Positions 23,398 through 26,819 of a stretch of 26,819 nt of DNA are shown in pieces. Source of the DNA: CAZKTF01 sp964555565 (GTDB taxonomy: Bacteria; Planctomycetota; JAJSAM01; JAKLKS01). Within the stretch, counting starts at the first letter, position 1. Every line of letters begins with the position of its first letter. The DNA is taken from NCBI GenBank assembly GCA_964555565.1, contig CAZKTF010000020.1, positions 1-26,819 on the forward strand, written 5' to 3'. The notes below the pieces were generated by a model that saw only the letters and a list, made by a program, of their open reading frames with translations, was not told the origin of the DNA and did not search any database. The position numbers and the translations under genes were made by a program.

Positions 23398-24948
23398 CTA
23401 GAGCCTCTCGCTCCAGGCCTTCGCCTGGAGGAACAGGCCCAGGTAATCGCGCCCGCCCGCCTTGCTGTCCGTCCCCGACATGTTGAAGCCGCCGAAGGGG
23501 TGGCCCCCCACGAGCGCCCCGGTGCACTTGCGGTTGAAGTACAGGTTGCCCGCGTGGAACCGCCGCTTCGCCTCTTCGATCCGGTCCCGGCGTCGGGTGT
23601 AGAGGGCGCCCGTGAGGCCGAAGCGCGTGTCGTTGGCGATGCGGAGCGCCTCCTCGAAGTCCTTCGCGCGGACGACGGCCAGCAGCGGGCCGAAGACCTC
23701 CTCCTGCTCCAGGCGGGAACCCGGCTTCACCCCGTCCACCACGGTGGGCTCCAGGAAGAACCCCTCGCCCGGGGCCTTCCCCCCGCCCGCCACGACCTTC
23801 CCCTCCTTCCGCCCGACCTCGAACCAGGCCTGGACGGACTCGTACTGGCTGCGGTTCACCACGGGGCCCATGTCCACGCCGGGCTCCCAGGCGGGGCCCA
23901 CCTCGAGGGCCCGGGTCCGCGCCACCACGCGCTGGAGGAGCTCGTCGTGCACGGAGTCGAGGACGACGAGGCGCGAGCAGGCGGAGCACTTCTGGCCCTG
24001 GTAGCCGAAGGCGCTCGCCACGACCCCCGCCGCCGCCGCGTCCAGGTCGGCGTCCTCGTCCACCACGATGGGGTCCTTGCCCCCCATCTCCAGGATGGTC
24101 CGCTTGATCCAGGGCTGCCCCGCCTGCGGCTTCGCCGCCATCTCCTGGATCCGGAGCCCCACCTCCATGGAGCCCGTGAAGGCGACGAAGCGGGTGCGCG
24201 GGTCGAGGACGAGCGTGTCCCCCACCGTCCCGCCGCCGCCGGTGACGAGGTTGAAGACCCCCGGCGGGAACCGGCACTCCTCCTGGAGGATCTCGGCGAA
24301 CCGCAGCCCGATGGCCGGGGCGTCCGAGGAGGGCTTCAGGACCACCGTGTTCCCGGCCGCGAGCGCGGCCGTGGTCATCCCGGCGAGGATCGCGAGCGGG
24401 AAGTTCCAGGGCGGGATCACCGCGCCCACGCCGAGGGGGATGTAGTCGAGCCCGTTCTCCTCGCCCGGGACCGGCGTGAGCGGGTGCGGCGCGGCCCAGC
24501 GGATCGCCTCGCGGGCGTAGAACTCGCAGAAGTCGATGGCCTCGGCCACGTCGCCGTCCGCCTCGGCCCAGTTCTTCCCCACTTCGTGGACCATCGTCGC
24601 GGCGAGTTCGTGCTTGCGCCGCCGCATCGCGGCGGCCGCCTTGAGGAGGTAGCCCGCCCGCTCCGCGGCCGGGACGAACCTCCAGGACTCGAAGGCCCGC
24701 GTGGCCGCCTCGAGGGCGCGGACCGCCTCCTCCCGCCCGCCCTTCGCGTAGCGGCCGAGGACCCGGTCCTTCGTGGAGGGGTCGTGGGAGGGGAAGGTCT
24801 CCTTCGTCGCCTCCCACCGCCCGTCCACGAGCAGCCGGCCGGTCTCCCCGAAGCGCGACGCCACGAGCGCCAGCGCCTTCTCCATCGCCCGCCGGTTCGC
24901 CTCGAGGTCGAAGTCGGTGAAGGGCTCGTTGGCGAAGGGCGGCAACAT
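23398..24948 (-). CDS. pruA: L-glutamate gamma-semialdehyde (delta-1-pyrroline-5-carboxylate) dehydrogenase
   Basis: The product is 516 residues, the normal length for monofunctional P5C dehydrogenase (TIGR01237-like). It oxidises glutamate semialdehyde to glutamate with NAD+ in proline breakdown. The family N-terminus is present (NEPFTDFDLEANRRAMEKAL). The NAD-binding motif is IPPWNFPLAILAGMTTAAL, and FTGSMEVGLRI follows. Catalytic Glu287 sits in LEMGGKDP and nucleophile Cys321 in GYQGQKCSACSR. The C-terminus shows FNRKCTGALVGGHPFGGFNMSG. No proline dehydrogenase domain is fused and putA/prodh is not in the window. The ATG at 24948 has a GGAGGT ribosome binding site 6 nt upstream and a TATCAT -10 box. 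It is the first gene of a possible unit with the MscS-like channel, 55 nt downstream. Confidence 0.95.
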   Translation of the reverse strand: MLPPFANEPFTDFDLEANRRAMEKALALVASRFGETGRLLVDGRWEATKETFPSHDPSTKDRVLGRYAKGGREEAVRALEAATRAFESWRFVPAAERAGYLLKAAAAMRRRKHELAATMVHEVGKNWAEADGDVAEAIDFCEFYAREAIRWAAPHPLTPVPGEENGLDYIPLGVGAVIPPWNFPLAILAGMTTAALAAGNTVVLKPSSDAPAIGLRFAEILQEECRFPPGVFNLVTGGGGTVGDTLVLDPRTRFVAFTGSMEVGLRIQEMAAKPQAGQPWIKRTILEMGGKDPIVVDEDADLDAAAAGVVASAFGYQGQKCSACSRLVVLDSVHDELLQRVVARTRALEVGPAWEPGVDMGPVVNRSQYESVQAWFEVGRKEGKVVAGGGKAPGEGFFLEPTVVDGVKPGSRLEQEEVFGPLLAVVRAKDFEEALRIANDTRFGLTGALYTRRRDRIEEAKRRFHAGNLYFNRKCTGALVGGHPFGGFNMSGTDSKAGGRDYLGLFLQAKAWSERL

Positions 24949-24981
24949 GGCGTGACCTCCGGGAGGCGCGCCGACGCGGCG

Positions 24982-24987
24982 ATGATA
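24982..24987 (-). promoter_or_regulatory. Putative -10 element TATCAT for pruA
   Basis: TATCAT on the minus strand gives a leader of about 26-30 nt that contains the GGAGGT ribosome binding site (24955-24960). It diverges from the TAGGAT of the hydrolase gene, 52 nt away. Confidence 0.5.
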
Positions 24988-25039
24988 CCGGGGAGCCCGG
25001 AGCCGCCCACGCTTCCGAGGGCGCGACCGGGGACGGGAC

Positions 25040-25045
25040 TAGGAT
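25040..25045 (+). promoter_or_regulatory. Putative -10 element TAGGAT for the hydrolase-selenoprotein operon (leaderless)
   Basis: TAGGAT ends 6 nt before the ATG at 25052, so the mRNA probably starts at the start codon. It should drive both the hydrolase and the overlapping AhpD-like gene. Confidence 0.5.
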
Positions 25046-25051
25046 CCTCCC

Positions 25052-25918
25052 ATGGAACCCGAGGTCGCCCCCTTCGAACTCCCGGGCGCCGACGGCGAGG
25101 CGGTCCGCGGCGAGGTGCGGGCCCTCCCGGGCGGGGGGCCGCGGCCCGCGGTGGTCGTGATGCACGGGTTCAAGGGCTTCCGCGGCTGGGGCTTCTTCCC
25201 CTGGCTCGGGCGGCGGCTCGCGGAGGCGGGCTTCGCCGGCGTCACCTTCGACTTCTCCCACAACGGGACCGACGCGTCGGGGTCGGCCTACCCGCGGAAG
25301 GACCTCTTCGAGAGGTCCACGTGGCGGACCCACCAGGAGGACCTCCGCGCGGTCCTCGCGGCGCTGCGAGGGCGGGCGTTCCCCGCCGCGGCGCGGGCCG
25401 ACCCGGCCCGGCTCGCCCTCCTCGGCCACAGCCTCGGCGGCGGGCTCGCGGTGCTCCAGGCCGCGGCCGACCCGGGCGTGCGCGCGGTGGTCGGCTGGGC
25501 CCCGGTCTCCACCCCGGGCCACTCCTCCCCCGAGGAGAACGCGCGCTGGCGCCGGCTCGGCCGCCTCCCCATCGTGAACAGCCGCACCGGGGAGGTCCTC
25601 CCGCTGGGCACGGGGTTCCTCGACGACCTGGAGGCCCGCCGCGAGGCCCTCGACGTCGTCGCCGCCGCCGGGCGCGGCTCCTTCCCCCTGCTCGTGGTCC
25701 ACGGGGAGGAGGACACCTCGGTCCCGCCGCGGGAGGGGCGCGCGCTCGTGGAGGCGCGGCAGGCCGCGGGCCGCGGGGCGCGGCTCGCGCTCCTCCCCGG
25801 CACGCAGCACACCTTCGACGCCGTACACCCCTTCGCGGGGCCGACCCCCGCGCTGGAGAAGGCCTGGGCGGAGACGGTAGGCTTTCTCCGGACCTGTCTC
25901 CTCCCGGAGGAACGCTGA
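25052..25918 (+). CDS. Alpha/beta hydrolase (dienelactone hydrolase/esterase-like)
   Basis: The product is 288 residues with no signal peptide, so it is probably cytoplasmic. The oxyanion-hole strand is VVVMHGFKGFRGWGFFPWLG. The nucleophile elbow is GHSLGGG (Ser127). The acid is likely Asp221 in VVHGEEDTSVPP, and His253 in LLPGTQHTFDAVHPF completes the triad. The overall pattern fits the dienelactone hydrolase / BAAT-like / acyl-peptidase branch of serine esterases. The substrate cannot be read from sequence. The ATG follows a TAGGAT box by 6 nt. Its stop overlaps the start of the selenoprotein gene by one base (TGATG), so the two are translationally coupled and may act in one pathway, for example on a peroxidised or esterified compound. 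Confidence 0.9.
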   Translation: MEPEVAPFELPGADGEAVRGEVRALPGGGPRPAVVVMHGFKGFRGWGFFPWLGRRLAEAGFAGVTFDFSHNGTDASGSAYPRKDLFERSTWRTHQEDLRAVLAALRGRAFPAAARADPARLALLGHSLGGGLAVLQAAADPGVRAVVGWAPVSTPGHSSPEENARWRRLGRLPIVNSRTGEVLPLGTGFLDDLEARREALDVVAAAGRGSFPLLVVHGEEDTSVPPREGRALVEARQAAGRGARLALLPGTQHTFDAVHPFAGPTPALEKAWAETVGFLRTCLLPEER

Positions 25919-26676
25919 TGGCCTGGATCCGGACCGTACCCCCCGAGGAGGCCTCGGGCCCCCTCCGCGCCTCCTACGACGCCGCCGTGAAGCGCGCGGG
26001 CCGCGTGTGGCACATCGTCCGCCTGATGAGCCCCTCCCCGGGGACGCTGGACGCCTCGATGCGGATGTACCTGGAGGTCATGAAGGGCCCCTCCGCCCTC
26101 TCCCGCCGGCAGCGGGAGATGCTGGCCGTGGTGGTCTCCGTCGTCAACGGCTGCCACTACTGAATCGAGGCCCACGCGGGCGACCTCCGGTCGGAGGTCG
26201 GGGAGGGCGGCGAGGCCCTGGCGGAGGCCCTGAAGGGGGACTGGACCACGGCCCCCCTGGACGCGGCGGACCGGGCGCTGTGCGCCTTCGCCGGGAAGCT
26301 GACCCGGCGACCGCGGGAGATGGACGCGGCGGACCTGGAGCCGATGCGCGCGGCCGGCCTCGACGACCGGGCCATCCACGACGCGGTGCAGGCGGTCTCC
26401 TACTTCAACTACATCAACCGCGTGGCGGACGCGCTGGGCGTGGACCTCGAACCGGAGATGCCCGGGGACCCCCGCTCCCGGGCGGGCTCCGCGGAGGAGG
26501 TCATCCGCGCGGCCGGGGAGGCGCTCGCCGTGGACCCCTCCGAGTCGGGGACGATGACGATCGTGTGGCGGTGCATGCGCTGCAACCACCACTTCCCCGC
26601 GGGGAGGGCGCTGCCCGACGCCTGCGACGAGTGCGGGGCTCCGAAGACGGAGTTCGCGCTCGTGGAAGAGGACTGA
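25918..26676 (+). CDS. Selenocysteine-containing AhpD/peroxidase-related protein with rubredoxin-like tail
   Basis: Read through the in-frame UGA at 26161-26163, the product is 252 residues. The start MAWIRTVPPEEASGPLRASY and the stretch GPSALSRRQREMLAVVVSVV are typical of the TIGR01926 peroxidase-related AhpD-like family. The active site reads NGCHY-UGA-IEAH, with UGA exactly where the family has the second Cys of CxxC (Cys79, Sec82, His86). The family sequence then continues in the same frame (LDAADRALCAFAGKLTR, GLDDRAIHDAVQAVSYFNYI, RVADALGVDLEPEM). Residues 217-252 form a rubredoxin-like zinc ribbon (CxxC at 219/222 and 236/239, GAPKTEF). A SECIS-like hairpin follows the UGA. UGA also serves as this gene's real stop, so code reassignment is unlikely. 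A nonsense mutation is the main alternative. The probable role is thiol/selenol peroxide or disulfide chemistry. Confidence 0.88.
26161..26163 (+). other. In-frame UGA proposed to encode selenocysteine (codon 82)
   Basis: The codon replaces the second cysteine of the AhpD CxxC motif. Both flanks are in the same frame and retain family conservation. A gene finder would stop here and call the remainder (from an internal ATG at 26320) as a separate protein. Confidence 0.85.
26181..26200 (+). promoter_or_regulatory. Bacterial SECIS-like hairpin
   Basis: CGACCTCC (26181-26188) and GGAGGTCG (26193-26200) form a perfect 8-bp stem with a GGTC loop. The loop begins 25 nt after the UGA. Known bacterial SECIS elements lie inside the coding region at about this distance and carry a G in the first two loop bases. 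The GGUC loop matches the SelB-contacting bases of the E. coli fdhF element. Confidence 0.8.
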
Positions 26677-26679
26677 AAA

Positions 26680-26699
26680 CGGCGGGCGGGGGCCCGCCG
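26680..26699 (+). terminator. Probable terminator hairpin after the selenoprotein gene
   Basis: CGGCGGGC (26680-26687) and GCCCGCCG (26692-26699) form a perfect 8-bp stem with a GGGG loop, 3 nt after the stop codon. No T-run follows, so it may block exonucleases or help Rho-dependent ending. AACGGCGGGCGGGG is repeated directly at 26678 and 26704. Confidence 0.5.
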
Positions 26700-26735
26700 C
26701 AACAACGGCGGGCGGGGGGACCCCGGGGACTTCGA

Positions 26736-26754
26736 GGGCTGCCGGTGGCAGCCC
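26736..26754 (+). other. Second hairpin downstream of the selenoprotein gene
   Basis: GGGCTGCC and GGCAGCCC pair perfectly around a GGT loop. It lies between the first hairpin and the -10-like sequence at 26779. It could be a second terminator or an upstream element of the next gene. Confidence 0.35.
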
Positions 26755-26778
26755 GAGCCCGGGGAGCCCCGCCCCTGG

Positions 26779-26784
26779 TATGGT
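26779..26784 (+). promoter_or_regulatory. Extended -10-like TGGTATGGT near the window end
   Basis: TATGGT preceded by TGG resembles an extended -10. An ATG within it (26780) opens a short frame, MVDAAKHLTGGGA, to the window edge. Either a gene or an RNA may begin here; 40 bases are too few to decide. Confidence 0.25.
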
Positions 26785-26819
26785 CGACGCGGCCAAGCAT
26801 CTTACGGGCGGTGGGGCGC

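Noticed and set aside
25918..26160. Pseudogene broken by a nonsense mutation
   Set aside because: Possible in principle (TGC to TGA is one change), but the UGA falls exactly at the redox Cys, downstream conservation is intact and a SECIS-like hairpin is correctly placed.
26161..26163. UGA as a reassigned sense codon (Trp or Gly)
   Set aside because: TGA ends several genes here, including 7723, 9506, 11347, 20915, 25918 and 26676, and TGG is used for Trp.
26320..26676. Separate 118-residue zinc-ribbon protein starting at an internal ATG
   Set aside because: It is in the same frame as the AhpD-like N-terminus and begins in the middle of the family domain; there is no ribosome binding site or promoter. 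It is the C-terminal part of the selenoprotein.

Overview
This is a GC-rich (roughly 70% or more by eye), gene-dense bacterial chromosome segment with no phage, IS element, CRISPR array or tRNA that I can see. The partial lpxK points to a diderm (Gram-negative) bacterium. The mix of a secreted sulfatase-modifying-factor-like protein, secreted HEAT and LysM proteins, Lys/Pro-rich low-complexity linkers and many hypothetical exported proteins suggests an uncultivated Planctomycetota-like lineage. That placement is an inference from style, not from a marker gene. TGA, TAG and other stops are used normally, so the genetic code looks standard.

Layout. 1-2349 (minus): lpxK (cut by the window edge), an exported coiled-coil protein and a membrane-anchored double-LysM protein. 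2350-2712 is a divergent promoter region. 2713-5328 (plus): a large exported FGE/SUMF1-like protein. 5329-5824: an unusual intergenic region with a low-GC island, strong RNA hairpins, an intrinsic terminator and a duplicated 41-nt unit containing four copies of GGGGACTGTCCCC. 5825-7723: a TIGR03960-type radical SAM protein. After a 30-nt perfect palindrome comes an operon of two ABC half-exporters (one with a degenerate catalytic site) and a glutaryl-CoA-dehydrogenase-like enzyme (7755-12516). 12517-14952 (minus): an exported HEAT-repeat protein and a Pus10-type tRNA pseudouridine synthase, a family best known from archaea and eukaryotes. Divergent from pus10 lies the RNase P RNA gene (15022-15445), followed by rho with a long leader and a low-complexity N-terminus. 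17216-18979: an exported protein with three ~124-residue repeats. 19071-20915: a Kef-type antiporter with a TrkA-N domain. 20959-24948 (minus): rsmG, an MscS channel fused to a cyclic-nucleotide-binding domain, and a P5C dehydrogenase. 25052-26676 (plus): an alpha/beta hydrolase overlapping the most striking gene.

The highlight is 25918-26676. It is an AhpD/peroxidase-related protein whose CxxC active site reads C-H-Y-UGA. The frame continues without interruption through the rest of the family domain and into a C-terminal rubredoxin-like zinc ribbon. A perfect 8-bp hairpin with a GGTC loop lies 25 nt after the UGA, the position of a bacterial SECIS element. The gene is therefore best read as one 252-residue selenoprotein (CxxU). 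Conventional gene calling would split it into two fragments.

Promoter-like hexamers recur in front of genes (TAGGAT, TACAAT, TAGACT). In three cases TAGGAT sits only 6-7 nt before the start codon, which suggests leaderless mRNAs.
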